From: DATHTC01 sp050262775
Lineage (GTDB): Bacteria; Actinomycetota; Thermoleophilia; Gaiellales; Gaiellaceae
Assembly: GCA_050262775.1 (NCBI GenBank)
Contig: JBLNEO010000111.1
Location: 1 to 29,522, forward strand
Direction of reading: 5' to 3'
DNA length: 29,522 nt
How positions within the stretch are numbered: the first letter of the stretch is position 1; each line of letters opens with the position of its first letter. The notes under the pieces were generated by a model, which was not told the DNA's origin, ran no database searches, and worked only from the letters and a program-made list of their open reading frames with translations. Below are positions 6,302 through 15,036 of the stretch, in pieces. A program made the translations under genes and the position numbers.

Positions 6302-9300
6302 ATGCGTACGACACGAACGCCGCGCGCGGGCCATGCGGCTCCCCGATCGGCCATCCGCGCAAAAAGGCTGCCGCGCTTCGCTGCACCGGTCGTCGTGGCA
6401 CTCGCGGCCGCCGGGCTGCTGGTCGTCGGCCCCGCGCCCGCGCAGGATCCGACGAAGCACCCGCACTACTTCGGGCCGTATCCGAACTGGGCCAACAGCC
6501 CGCTGACGCTGCCGGACGCCACCGTCGCGATCGCCGTCGCCTCCGGTTGCACCAACGGCGGGGCGACGGCGGAGGCCACGGTCGGCTCGAACGGTTCGAT
6601 CACGGGCATCACGGTCACCGACCCCGGCAACGGCTACACGGCCACGGGCCGGTGCGCTCCGACGGTCGCGATCACGGGCGCCGGCACCGGTGCCGCCGCC
6701 AAGGCCACGGTCACCAAGTCCGGCGCCGTCGTCGGCGTCGTCGTGGACACGGGAGGCGCCGGTTACCAGTCGCCCAAGGTGGGCTTCACGGGCGGTGGCG
6801 GCAGCGGTGCCACGGCCACGGCCTACGGCGGAGTCGACAAGGTCACCGTGACCGACGGCGGGAGCGGCTACACCACGCCGACGGTGGCCTTCGATCTGCC
6901 CGACAACCCGAACGGCGACCAGGCGAAGGGCCACGTCGCGTCGATCGCAGCGGGTGACGCGTTCGACGGGATGGTCAACGGCGTGATCCTGCCCAACGGC
7001 GTGATCGTGGACGATCCCGGCTCGGGGTACTCGACCGCGCCGGGTGTGGCAGTCCTCAACGGGACGCAGTGGGATCCGGTTCCCAAGGAGCCGGCCAACA
7101 GCCCCGACGCGACGGCGACGTCGAGCTTCACGATCCTGGCGATCGAGATGGACACCTTCGGCTCGAACTACAACACGCCGCCGAGCGTGACCATCGACGA
7201 CCCCGTCCAGGGTGGAGGCGGCGGGTCGGGTGCGACCGCGCACGCCCTCACCGACGAGGGGACGATCACGGCGATCACGGTGACGAGTCCGGGCTCGGGC
7301 TACGTCACGCCGGGCGGGATCAAGAAGTTCGTGGACACGTTGCCGGGCCTCACGTCGGCCAATGCGAACAACCTGGGCCAGTACATCCCGGTCGCCGTGC
7401 CCGACACGACGACGTTCCCCGGAGCGGACTACTACGAGATCGGCCTTGTCCAGTACCGGGAGCGGATGAGCTCCAGCCTCCCGGCCGCGGGCACGTTGAT
7501 GCGCGGCTACGTGCAGCTGGCGACCGACAAGGTGGCCGGCAACGTCAGCCTCGCCAACGCGAACCTCGATCCTGCGGTCGCGCCGACGCCGATCGCCGGG
7601 TTCAAGGGCGTCGACAAGCCGCACTTCCTCGGGCCGACGATCGTCGCACAGAAGGGCCGGCCGGTCAGGATCACGTTCTACAACCTGCTCCCCACCGGGG
7701 GCGCGGGCGACCTGTTCCTCCCCGTCGACTCAACGCTGATGGGCTCGGGCGAGGGCACCATGACCGCGGGCTACGACCCGACGCCGACGACCGGCGGCAC
7801 GGTGGGCGACGAGGCACGCAACCCGATGTGCACCACCGTCTACCCGAAGCCGGACGCCTGCTTCAAGGACAACCGGGCGACGCTTCACCTGCACGGCGGG
7901 AACACGCCGTGGATCTCGGACGGGACGCCGCACCAGTGGATCACGCCGGCCGGTGAGGGCACGGCGTGGCCCGAGGGCGTCAGCGTCGAGAGCGTCCCGG
8001 ACATGATCGGGGCGAGCAAGCCTGCCAACGTGAAGGACTGCTCCGCCGCCAACGACGGCTGCCAGACCTTCTACTACACGAACCAGCAGTCGGCGCGGCT
8101 GATGTTCTACCACGACCACGCCTGGGGGATCACCCGCCTCAACGTGTACGCGGGCGAGGCCGCCGGCTACGTCGTGCGGGACGCGACCGAGCGGAAGCTG
8201 TTCGGCCCTGGCGGAACCTTCGCCGAGCTCGGCGACGGGATCCCGCTGATCATCCAGGACCGGACGTTCGTCCCGAGTGACGCGCAGCTGGCTCAGCAGG
8301 ACCCGACGTGGGACAAGGCCAGATGGGGTGGCAAGGGCAACTTCTGGTACCACCACGTGTACATGCCGGCCCAGAACCCGGGCGACCCGAGCGGGATGAG
8401 CTCGTTCGGGCGCTGGATGTACGGGCCGTGGTTCTGGCCGCCGCAGCAGGACACGAAGTACGGGCCGATCGCGAACCCGTACTTCGACCCGAACTGCGAT
8501 CCGGCGACGGCCGAGTTCTGCGAGCCGGAGCTCATCCCCGGCACGCCGAACATCTCGGTCGGCATGGAGCAGTTCAACGACACGCCGATCGTCAACGGGA
8601 CGGCGTACCCGACGACGACCCTGGACCCGAAGGCGTACCGGCTGCGGATCCTGAACGCGGCGAACGACCGCTTCTGGAACCTGCAGTGGTACGTGGCCGA
8701 CGCCACGGGGACCGAGGTCGCGCTGAAGGCCGCCGAGGTTCAGGCGGCGCAGACCGACCCGGTCGTCTTCCCGACGCCGGACACCGCGCTCAGCCCCGTC
8801 GGGCCGAGCTGGATCCAGATCGGAACGGAGGGCGGCTTCCTACCGGCCCCGGTGGTCGTTCCGAACCAACCCACGACGTGGATCACCGATCCGACGCGCT
8901 TCGACGTCGGGAACGTCGACCAGCACTCGCTCCTCCTCGCTCCTGCCGAGCGGGCGGACACGATCGTCGACTTCTCGAAGTTCGCGGGCAAGACGCTGAT
9001 CCTCTACAACGACGCGCCGGCGGCATTCCCGGCCAGGATCGCCTGCTACGACTACTACACGGGCGGCCCCGACCTGAGGCCGGCCTGCGCGCCGAGCACC
9101 CTGCCCGGGTACGGGCCGAACACCCGCACGGTCATGCAGGTCAAGATCCGTACCGGATCGGGCAAGGCGTTCGCCCTCAAGACCCTGCAGACGGCCTTCA
9201 CCCACAAGGCGAACGGCACGGGCGTGTTCGAGGAGGGGCAGCACCCGATCGTCGTCGGGCAGGCCGCCTACAACTCGGCCTACGGCTCGAGCTTCGCGGC

Positions 9301-10504
9301 GAGTGGGTACTGCTCGTCGCCGGGCTCGACGATCAAGTGCGACGGGTTCGCCCGCATCAGCCAGCAGGGCGGCCAGCCGTTCACGTTCGACACGCTCAGA
9401 GGATCGAAGCTGTCGATCAACCTCCAGCCGAAGGCGATTCACGACGAGATGAACTCGACGACCTTCGACGAGTTCGGGAGGATGCAGGCGTTCCTCGGGA
9501 TCACGACCGTCCCGGCCACGCCGGGCCTGACGAACGCGAACCTGCACCCGTACACGTTCCCGGGGACGGAGCTCATCGACACGACGAACCTGCCGAAGGG
9601 GGACGTGAAGGTGACGCCGATCGCCTCGGCGACCGACGGCACGCAGATCTGGAAGGTCACCCACAACGGCGTGGACACGCATCCGATCCACTTCCACGCC
9701 ATGGACGTGCAGGTCCTCAACCGGGTCACGTGGGACAACATCATCATCCCGCCGGACGCGACGGAGCTCGGCTGGAAGGACACGGTGCGGATCAGTCCGC
9801 TGGAGGACACGATCGTCGCGATGCGACCCGTGATCCCGACGCTGCCCTTCGACCTGCCGAACAGCGTCAGGCTCCTCAGCCCGATGCTGCCCGAGTACGC
9901 AGGGAACAGGGACGCACCGCCGCAACTTGGCGAGGCAGGCGTGCTCGCGAGTGCGACGTGGTCGGACCTGCTGATGCTCGGGATCCCGCCGTCGAACGGT
10001 GACGGCGAGCCGATCGACGTCGTGAACCACTTCGTCAACTACGGCGCCGAGTACGTCTACCACTGCCACATCCTCAGTCACGAGGAGATGGACATGATGC
10101 GACCGGTGTCCTTCGTGCTCGCGCCGAAGGCGCCGGACAACCTCGCCGTCGATCCGCTCACCAACACGGTGACGTGGACCGACCGCTCGACCAACGAGAC
10201 GGCATTCCTCGTGCAGCGCTCGACGGACGGCGGAGCGACCTGGGCCGACGTCGGCACGGTGTCGCGGCTGTTCCTCGACCCGCTGAACGCGGTGCTGCTC
10301 GATCCGGTCCCGCTGCCGAACACGAAGGGTGACACCGTCACCCTCACCGACCCCGGCATCGTGGCGGGTGCGAGCTATCGCGTGGTCGCCCAGAACACCG
10401 TGGGCGACACGTGGAACTACGCCGACCCGAACGTGAACGAGATCGTCTCCGGCGGGTTCCCGACGGTGACGGCGACGGGAACGTCGGCGGTCGTCGCGGC
10501 GTAA
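6302..10504 (+). CDS. Large secreted multicopper oxidase with N-terminal repeats and C-terminal FN3
   Basis: A 1400-aa protein. The basic N-region and hydrophobic core (about residues 26-45) end in GPAPAQ|D, a probable Sec signal peptide; no twin-arginine motif is evident. Residues about 65-345 hold several degenerate repeats of the form GGGGSGATATA ... VTVTDGGSGYTTPTV. The oxidase region carries all four copper signatures: LHLHGG (about 527-532), FYHDHA (about 601-606), HPIHFH (about 1126-1131) and HCHILSHEEMDM (about 1253-1264), where the later Met is the probable axial type-1 ligand. The last roughly 120 residues resemble a fibronectin type III domain. Size and the TPWISDGTPHQW context recall the large MofA-like oxidases linked to Mn(II) oxidation, but laccase or Cu(I) oxidase activity is equally possible. 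GGGAGA precedes the ATG. It is monocistronic and ended by a strong hairpin. Confidence 0.9.
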   Translation: MRTTRTPRAGHAAPRSAIRAKRLPRFAAPVVVALAAAGLLVVGPAPAQDPTKHPHYFGPYPNWANSPLTLPDATVAIAVASGCTNGGATAEATVGSNGSITGITVTDPGNGYTATGRCAPTVAITGAGTGAAAKATVTKSGAVVGVVVDTGGAGYQSPKVGFTGGGGSGATATAYGGVDKVTVTDGGSGYTTPTVAFDLPDNPNGDQAKGHVASIAAGDAFDGMVNGVILPNGVIVDDPGSGYSTAPGVAVLNGTQWDPVPKEPANSPDATATSSFTILAIEMDTFGSNYNTPPSVTIDDPVQGGGGGSGATAHALTDEGTITAITVTSPGSGYVTPGGIKKFVDTLPGLTSANANNLGQYIPVAVPDTTTFPGADYYEIGLVQYRERMSSSLPAAGTLMRGYVQLATDKVAGNVSLANANLDPAVAPTPIAGFKGVDKPHFLGPTIVAQKGRPVRITFYNLLPTGGAGDLFLPVDSTLMGSGEGTMTAGYDPTPTTGGTVGDEARNPMCTTVYPKPDACFKDNRATLHLHGGNTPWISDGTPHQWITPAGEGTAWPEGVSVESVPDMIGASKPANVKDCSAANDGCQTFYYTNQQSARLMFYHDHAWGITRLNVYAGEAAGYVVRDATERKLFGPGGTFAELGDGIPLIIQDRTFVPSDAQLAQQDPTWDKARWGGKGNFWYHHVYMPAQNPGDPSGMSSFGRWMYGPWFWPPQQDTKYGPIANPYFDPNCDPATAEFCEPELIPGTPNISVGMEQFNDTPIVNGTAYPTTTLDPKAYRLRILNAANDRFWNLQWYVADATGTEVALKAAEVQAAQTDPVVFPTPDTALSPVGPSWIQIGTEGGFLPAPVVVPNQPTTWITDPTRFDVGNVDQHSLLLAPAERADTIVDFSKFAGKTLILYNDAPAAFPARIACYDYYTGGPDLRPACAPSTLPGYGPNTRTVMQVKIRTGSGKAFALKTLQTAFTHKANGTGVFEEGQHPIVVGQAAYNSAYGSSFAASGYCSSPGSTIKCDGFARISQQGGQPFTFDTLRGSKLSINLQPKAIHDEMNSTTFDEFGRMQAFLGITTVPATPGLTNANLHPYTFPGTELIDTTNLPKGDVKVTPIASATDGTQIWKVTHNGVDTHPIHFHAMDVQVLNRVTWDNIIIPPDATELGWKDTVRISPLEDTIVAMRPVIPTLPFDLPNSVRLLSPMLPEYAGNRDAPPQLGEAGVLASATWSDLLMLGIPPSNGDGEPIDVVNHFVNYGAEYVYHCHILSHEEMDMMRPVSFVLAPKAPDNLAVDPLTNTVTWTDRSTNETAFLVQRSTDGGATWADVGTVSRLFLDPLNAVLLDPVPLPNTKGDTVTLTDPGIVAGASYRVVAQNTVGDTWNYADPNVNEIVSGGFPTVTATGTSAVVAA

Positions 10505-10520
10505 GCACCAGCGCTCGAAG

Positions 10521-10552
10521 ACGGCGGGAGGGCCTCCGGGCCCTCCCGCCGT
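10521..10552 (+). terminator. Strong hairpin terminator after the multicopper oxidase
   Basis: A perfect 14-base-pair stem (10521-10534 with 10539-10552) is closed by a TCCG tetraloop, 16 bases after the oxidase stop. The arms are almost entirely G and C. Only a weak TTGCTCC tract follows, so it works either as a T-poor actinobacterial terminator or as an mRNA 3' stabiliser. It also isolates the following cyclophilin gene. Confidence 0.8.
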
Positions 10553-10627
10553 TGCTCCGAGTGCCGCCGAACCCGGCGCCCGGGGCGTGCGTTCCTCGCC
10601 CGTGGCGCCGCATGGTTGGAGGTTCGT

Positions 10628-10633
10628 TACGGT
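10628..10633 (+). promoter_or_regulatory. Leaderless -10 box of the cyclophilin gene
   Basis: TACGGT is followed by exactly six bases (GCCTGC) and then ATG at 10640. The spacing is identical to that before the ftsH-like, purM and first methyltransferase genes. It supports choosing ATG 10640 over the GTG eight codons upstream at 10616. Confidence 0.5.
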
Positions 10634-10639
10634 GCCTGC

Positions 10640-11098
10640 ATGACCACAGCGACCATCCACACGAACCGTGGCGCGATCGACGTCGAGCTCTTCCCCGACG
10701 ACGCGCCGAAGACCGTCGGCAACTTCGTCAAGCTCGCGCGCGACGGCTTCTACGACGGCGTCATCTTCCACCGCGTGATCCCGGACTTCATGATCCAGGG
10801 CGGCGACCCGACCGGCACCGGCTCGGGCGGACCCGGCTACCAGTTCGAGGACGAGTTCAACGACCGCAAGGTCGTCCGCGGCGCGCTCGCGATGGCGAAC
10901 GCCGGCCCGAACACGAACGGCAGCCAGTTCTTCATCGTCACGACCGACTCCGCCCCCTGGCTCGACGGCAAGCACACGGTGTTCGGCCGGGTCACCTCGG
11001 GGATGGAGATCGTCGACGAGATCTCGGAGCTGCCGCGCGACGGCCGAGACCGGCCGCACGACGACGTGGTGATGGAGCGGGTCGAGGTCGCCGACTAG
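10640..11098 (+). CDS. Cyclophilin-type peptidyl-prolyl cis-trans isomerase
   Basis: A 152-aa single-domain cyclophilin. The catalytic and binding residues are visible in FHRVIPDFMIQGGDPTGTG (about 43-61), GALAMANAGPNTNGSQFFI (about 83-101) and WLDGKHTVFGRV (about 108-119, with the tryptophan of the cyclosporin-binding type). It has no signal peptide or membrane segment, so it is cytosolic, catalysing proline isomerisation during protein folding. The length is typical of bacterial PpiB. The ATG start at 10640 is preferred because TACGGT lies six bases upstream and the first residues TTATIHTNRG are the usual family beginning. It is convergent with the MMPL gene, with 19 bases between the two stops. 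Confidence 0.95.
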   Translation: MTTATIHTNRGAIDVELFPDDAPKTVGNFVKLARDGFYDGVIFHRVIPDFMIQGGDPTGTGSGGPGYQFEDEFNDRKVVRGALAMANAGPNTNGSQFFIVTTDSAPWLDGKHTVFGRVTSGMEIVDEISELPRDGRDRPHDDVVMERVEVAD

Positions 11099-11117
11099 CC
11101 GCCCCGACCCGCCCCGC

Positions 11118-13313
11118 CTACAGCGCCGCCACCGGCTTCTTCGAACGCCCTTCGAGCGGCGAGGGCTCCACGTGGAGGAGCCGGGCGATCCAGTCCGGCA
11201 GCCACCAGTTCCAGCGGCCGAAGAGCGTCATCGCGCTCGGCAGCAGCAGTGCGCGCACGACCGTCACGTCGATCAGGATCGCGACGGCGAGGCCGAAGCC
11301 GAACTGCTGGAGCTCGACGAACGAGCCGACGACGAAGCCCATGAAGGCGAAGAACATGATCAGCCCGGCGGCCGTGACGAGGCGGCCCGTCTTCGCGATC
11401 CCGACGCTGACCGCGTGGGCGTTGTCCTTCGTCGCGTCCCACTCCTCGCGCATGCGCGTGACGAGGAACACCTCGTAGTCCATCGAGAGGCCGAACAGCA
11501 TCGCGAACAGGAACACCGGGATCCAGCCGGTGATCTGGTCGTACTCGATCAGCCCGAACGGCGCCCCGAGGCCGTAGCGGAAGGCCGCGACGAGCAGCCC
11601 GTACGCCGCCGCCACCGACAGCACGTTGAGCACGATCGCCTTCAGCGGCAGCAGGACCGACCGGAACGCGCGCAGGAGCAGGAAGTACGTGAGCAGGAGC
11701 ACGACGACGACGAGCCACGGGAACGCGGCGTACGTGCGGTCGAGGAAGTCGGTCCCCCAGGCGGCGGTGCCGCCGACGCCCGCCGTGACGCCTGCGGGCC
11801 ACGCGACCGTGCCGACCACGTCGTCGCGGAGCCGGTCGACCATCCTCGAGCTCTCGCGCGCGCCGTAGTCGTAGCGCGAGATCGCCTGGAGGCGGATGTA
11901 GCGGCCGTCGCTGTCGACGAGCGGCGGGTACACGCGCGCGATCGCCGGATCACCGTTGAGGCGCGTGACGAGGTTCGCGAGCGCGAGCTGCACACCGGGA
12001 TCGTCGGCGCGCGTCGAGCCGCCGGCGTCGATCACGATCTCGACCGGGTTGAGGGCGCCGTTCCCGACCTCCGCGGCCAGCACGCGCAGGCCCTGCGTCG
12101 CCTCGAGCTTCGCCGGCAGCTGCTCGTCCGTCCCCGGGCCGAGCTGCATGCCGACCACCGGCAGCGCGAACAGGAGGAGGAGCGCGAGCGAGACGGAGGC
12201 GTACAGCGCCGGCCGCCGCATGATCCGGTGCGAGAAGCGGAGCCAGAAGTTCTCCTCGGCCCGCGTGCTCTCGCGCCGCGCCAGCACGCGCTTCGGGACG
12301 AGGCGCAGCCGGTCGAGCCGCGCCTCGAGCGAGAACAGCAGCACCGGCAGGAGCGTCAGCGCGCAGGTGACGGAGACGGCCGGGACGAGCAGCCCGGCGA
12401 GCCCGTACCCGCGCAGGCCCGGCACCGGCATCGCGATCAGCATCGCGAGGCCGATCCCGACGGCGGTGCCGGAGAAGATCACGGCGCGGCCGGCCGTCTG
12501 CATCGTCCGCACGACCGCGTCCTGCTTCGTGCCGCCGCGCTGCAGCTCCTCGCGGTAGCGATAGACGACGAGCAGCGAGTAGTCGATCGCGATCCCGAGG
12601 GCGATGAACGTGACGAGGTTCTGGACCGTCTGCTCCATCTTCAGCCAGTGCGCGGCCACCCAGACGAGCCCCAGCGTGGCGGGGATCGCCACGAGGGCGA
12701 ACAGGAGCGGGATGAGCAGTGCCGCAGTCCCGAACACGAACGCGAGCAGGAGGAACGCGGCCGGGATCGCGATGAACAGCTCGCCGACCACGAGGTCGTG
12801 CTCCAGCTCGGGGTAGACGTCGGCGGCGATCGCGGCCGCGCCGGTCACCCACACCTCCGCGCCCGGCATCGTCCCGAGCGCGGCGCGGAGGTCGGCCGTC
12901 TCGGGGTGCGCCTCCGGGACGTCGAGCTTCGAGGCGATCTGCGCCGTCGCGACGCGGTCCGAGATCTTCTGCACCTGGACGAGCTGGCCGGACGGGACGG
13001 TCTTCGCCGCCCGGGCCGCGCGCCGCTCCAGCGCCGGCAGCAGGCGGTCGACCTCGCCGCTCCGGCTGCGGACGACGACCGTCCACCCGGCGTAGGACTT
13101 CTGGCCGAACTCGCTCTCGAGGATGTCGTTGACCCGCTGCGCCTCTGTCCCGGGCACGCTCGCCTGGCTCTCGAACAGCGTCCCGAGCCTGCCGGCGAGC
13201 GTGATCCCGACGACGAAGACCACGAGCCAGACGGCGACGACGAGCCAGCGGAGGCGGATGACGCCTCTCGTCCAACGCTCGAGCACCGCGGAGGGCGGTG
13301 TTCCCTCGCGCAT
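11118..13313 (-). CDS. MMPL/RND-superfamily membrane exporter
   Basis: A 731-aa membrane protein with the duplicated MMPL layout: one TM near the N-terminus (about 21-40), a periplasmic-side loop (about 45-170), five or more TMs, then the same pattern again from about 370. The conserved TM4 aspartates of the proton relay are present in both halves: GIAIDYSLLVVYR (D244) and GLSMDYEVFLVTR (D612). Actinobacterial MMPL proteins export lipids, glycolipids or hydrophobic compounds; the substrate here is unknown. The ATG at 13313 has a strong GGAGGAG ribosome-binding site immediately upstream. It is divergent from the CDF exporter operon and seems monocistronic. Confidence 0.93.
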   Translation of the reverse strand: MREGTPPSAVLERWTRGVIRLRWLVVAVWLVVFVVGITLAGRLGTLFESQASVPGTEAQRVNDILESEFGQKSYAGWTVVVRSRSGEVDRLLPALERRAARAAKTVPSGQLVQVQKISDRVATAQIASKLDVPEAHPETADLRAALGTMPGAEVWVTGAAAIAADVYPELEHDLVVGELFIAIPAAFLLLAFVFGTAALLIPLLFALVAIPATLGLVWVAAHWLKMEQTVQNLVTFIALGIAIDYSLLVVYRYREELQRGGTKQDAVVRTMQTAGRAVIFSGTAVGIGLAMLIAMPVPGLRGYGLAGLLVPAVSVTCALTLLPVLLFSLEARLDRLRLVPKRVLARRESTRAEENFWLRFSHRIMRRPALYASVSLALLLLFALPVVGMQLGPGTDEQLPAKLEATQGLRVLAAEVGNGALNPVEIVIDAGGSTRADDPGVQLALANLVTRLNGDPAIARVYPPLVDSDGRYIRLQAISRYDYGARESSRMVDRLRDDVVGTVAWPAGVTAGVGGTAAWGTDFLDRTYAAFPWLVVVVLLLTYFLLLRAFRSVLLPLKAIVLNVLSVAAAYGLLVAAFRYGLGAPFGLIEYDQITGWIPVFLFAMLFGLSMDYEVFLVTRMREEWDATKDNAHAVSVGIAKTGRLVTAAGLIMFFAFMGFVVGSFVELQQFGFGLAVAILIDVTVVRALLLPSAMTLFGRWNWWLPDWIARLLHVEPSPLEGRSKKPVAAL

Positions 13314-13402
13314 CTCTCCTCCCCTCGGTGGACGGGTCGAGCGGCTCTCTGTTGTTCCTCGATCCTTCCTCCCCCGGTGCCGCGGCGCAAGGGGGGCCGT
13401 GG

Positions 13403-13408
13403 CAGTCT
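13403..13408 (+). promoter_or_regulatory. Probable leaderless -10 box of the CDF operon
   Basis: CAGTCT, one mismatch from TANNNT, is followed by TGGCAC (six bases) and GTG at 13415. It repeats the spacing seen at other operon heads of the window. It is weaker evidence because the first T is replaced by C. Confidence 0.35.
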
Positions 13409-13414
13409 TGGCAC

Positions 13415-14302
13415 GTGGCGCACGACCACGACCACGGGCGGGCGGCGGGGACGCGCGCGCTCGCGCTGTCCCTCGGGCTCGTCGTCGGCTTCGCGGTCGT
13501 GGAGGTCGTCGCCGGCGTCGTCGCGGACTCCCTCGCGCTCCTCGCCGACGCGGGGCACATGGTCTCGGACGGCGCCAGCCTCACGCTCGCGCTCGTCGCG
13601 GCGTGGGCGGCGGGCCGGCCGGCGACGTACCGGCGGAGCTACGGCTTCCGGCGCGCTGAGATCCTCGCCGCGCTCGTGAACGGGGTCGCCCTCGTCGCGA
13701 TCGCGATCTGGATCTTCGTGGCGGCGGCCGGCCGCTTCCGCGACCCGCCCGAGCCGCTCGGCGGGTGGATGCTCGTCGTCGGCGCCGCAGGGCTGGTCGT
13801 CAACGTCGCCGCAGCGTGGCTCATGCACCGCTCGGGCGCCGACAGCCTCAACGTCCGCGCCGCCCTGCGGCACGTCGTCGCCGACCTGCTCGGATCGGTC
13901 GGCGTGGTCGTCGCCGGCTTCATCGTGCTGGCGACGGGGTGGGCGTACGCCGACCCGCTCGTGTCGGTCGCGATCGGCCTGCTCGTGCTCGGCAGCTCGT
14001 GGGGCGTCCTGCGCGAGTCGGTCGGGATCCTCCTCGAGGAGACGCCGCGCGGCGTCGACGCCGAGCAGGTCGGTCGTGCCATGCTCGCGCTCGACGGCGT
14101 GCGCGAGGTGCACGACCTCCACATCTGGACGATCACGAGCGGCTTCCCGGCGCTCTCCGCCCACGTGCTCGTCGACCGGGGCGCCGACTGCCACGCGCTG
14201 CGCGCGGAGCTCGAGCGACTGCTCCACGACCGCTTCGCCCTCGACCACACGACGCTCCAGGTCGAGCATGCCGTCGGCGGTCTGCTACAGATCCGCCGGT
14301 GA
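13415..14302 (+). CDS. Cation diffusion facilitator (CDF) family metal exporter
   Basis: A 295-aa protein with six hydrophobic segments and the paired metal-site motifs HxxxD in TM2 (H48-D52, in ADAGHMVSD) and in TM5 (H153-D157, in HVVADLLGS). The N-terminus MAHDHDHG is histidine-rich, as in zinc-selective CDF proteins such as CzcD/ZitB. The C-terminal cytosolic domain (about 210-290) has the VREVHDLHIWTITSG segment of the family's metal-sensing fold. It exports Zn(II) or related ions in exchange for protons. The GTG start at 13415 is chosen for the HDHDH N-terminus and the upstream -10-like box. Its stop overlaps the SDR start in GTGA, so it leads the four-gene operon, an odd companion for sugar enzymes. 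Confidence 0.92.
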   Translation: MAHDHDHGRAAGTRALALSLGLVVGFAVVEVVAGVVADSLALLADAGHMVSDGASLTLALVAAWAAGRPATYRRSYGFRRAEILAALVNGVALVAIAIWIFVAAAGRFRDPPEPLGGWMLVVGAAGLVVNVAAAWLMHRSGADSLNVRAALRHVVADLLGSVGVVVAGFIVLATGWAYADPLVSVAIGLLVLGSSWGVLRESVGILLEETPRGVDAEQVGRAMLALDGVREVHDLHIWTITSGFPALSAHVLVDRGADCHALRAELERLLHDRFALDHTTLQVEHAVGGLLQIRR

Positions 14303-15036
14303 GGCTGGACGGGAGGACCGCGATCGTCACCGGCGCGTCCAGCGGCATCGGCGCGGCGACGGCGCGCGCGCTGCGCCGCGAGGGCGTCCGCGTGGCCGGC
14401 GGCGCACGGCGGGTGGAGCGCGTCGAGGCCGACGTGGCGCTCGAGCTCGACGTCACCGATCCGGCGAGCTGCGCCGGGTTCGTCGACCGCGCCGTCTCCG
14501 AGCTCGGCGGCGTCGACGTGCTGGTGAACGCGGCGGGCCTCGCCCTCGGCCGCGCGCCGTTCTGGGAGTCGTCGGAGGAGGACGAGCGGACGGTGTTCGA
14601 GACGAACGTGGACGGGCTCGTGCGGATGACGCGCCTGCTGCTCCCGCACCTCCGCGACGGGGGCCACATCGTCAACATCGGCTCCGTCGCGGGACGTCAG
14701 GCGTACCCGGGCGGCGCCACGTACGTCGCGTCGAAGTACGCGGTGCGCGGCTTCACCTATGCGCTCCGCGAGGACCTGCTCGGGCGACCGATCCGCGTCA
14801 CGACCGTCGACCCCGGGCTCGTCGAGACGGAGTTCTCGCTCGTCCGCTTCAAGGGCGACGCCGACGCGGCGCGGGCCGTCTACGAGGGCGTCGACGCGAT
14901 GACGCCCGACGACATCGCCGAGTGCATCCTGTTCGTGCTCACGCGGCCGCCCCACGTGAACGTCGACGAGCTCGTCGTGAAGGCGCTCGCCCAGTCCTCC
15001 GGCGCGCGGATCCTCCGGCGCGAGTCGCAATCGTGA
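14299..15036 (+). CDS. Short-chain dehydrogenase/reductase (SDR)
   Basis: A 245-aa classical SDR. The nucleotide-binding motif TGASSGIG is at 11-18, NAAG at about 77-80, the catalytic serine in NIGSVAG (S129), and YxxxK (Y142, K146). DPGLVETEF at about 170 follows as usual. The dinucleotide loop after strand 2 is basic (GARRVER), suggesting NADPH preference. The sequence is closest in style to YdfG-like 3-hydroxy-acid dehydrogenases, but the substrate cannot be assigned. The GTG start overlaps the CDF stop (GTGA) and its own stop overlaps the next start in the same way, so it is translated as part of the CDF-SDR-hydrolase-glycosyltransferase operon. Confidence 0.92.
   Translation: MRLDGRTAIVTGASSGIGAATARALRREGVRVAGGARRVERVEADVALELDVTDPASCAGFVDRAVSELGGVDVLVNAAGLALGRAPFWESSEEDERTVFETNVDGLVRMTRLLLPHLRDGGHIVNIGSVAGRQAYPGGATYVASKYAVRGFTYALREDLLGRPIRVTTVDPGLVETEFSLVRFKGDADAARAVYEGVDAMTPDDIAECILFVLTRPPHVNVDELVVKALAQSSGARILRRESQS

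Noticed and set aside
6560..7320. DNA tandem repeats or a CRISPR-like array in the oxidase N-terminus
   Set aside because: The repetition is at protein level, degenerate and in frame, with no constant-length spacers.
6098..7624. A 508-codon minus-strand frame opposite the oxidase N-terminus
   Set aside because: Composition is dominated by Arg, Gly and Val without motifs. It is the antisense shadow of a gene with strong homology.
10616..10639. Longer cyclophilin start eight codons upstream
   Set aside because: The added residues are not family-like and the -10 box lies inside them.
13298..13414. Upstream extension of the CDF gene from an ATG at 13298
   Set aside because: The 39 extra residues lack family resemblance and would overlap the MMPL start. 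GTG 13415 gives the expected His-rich N-terminus.
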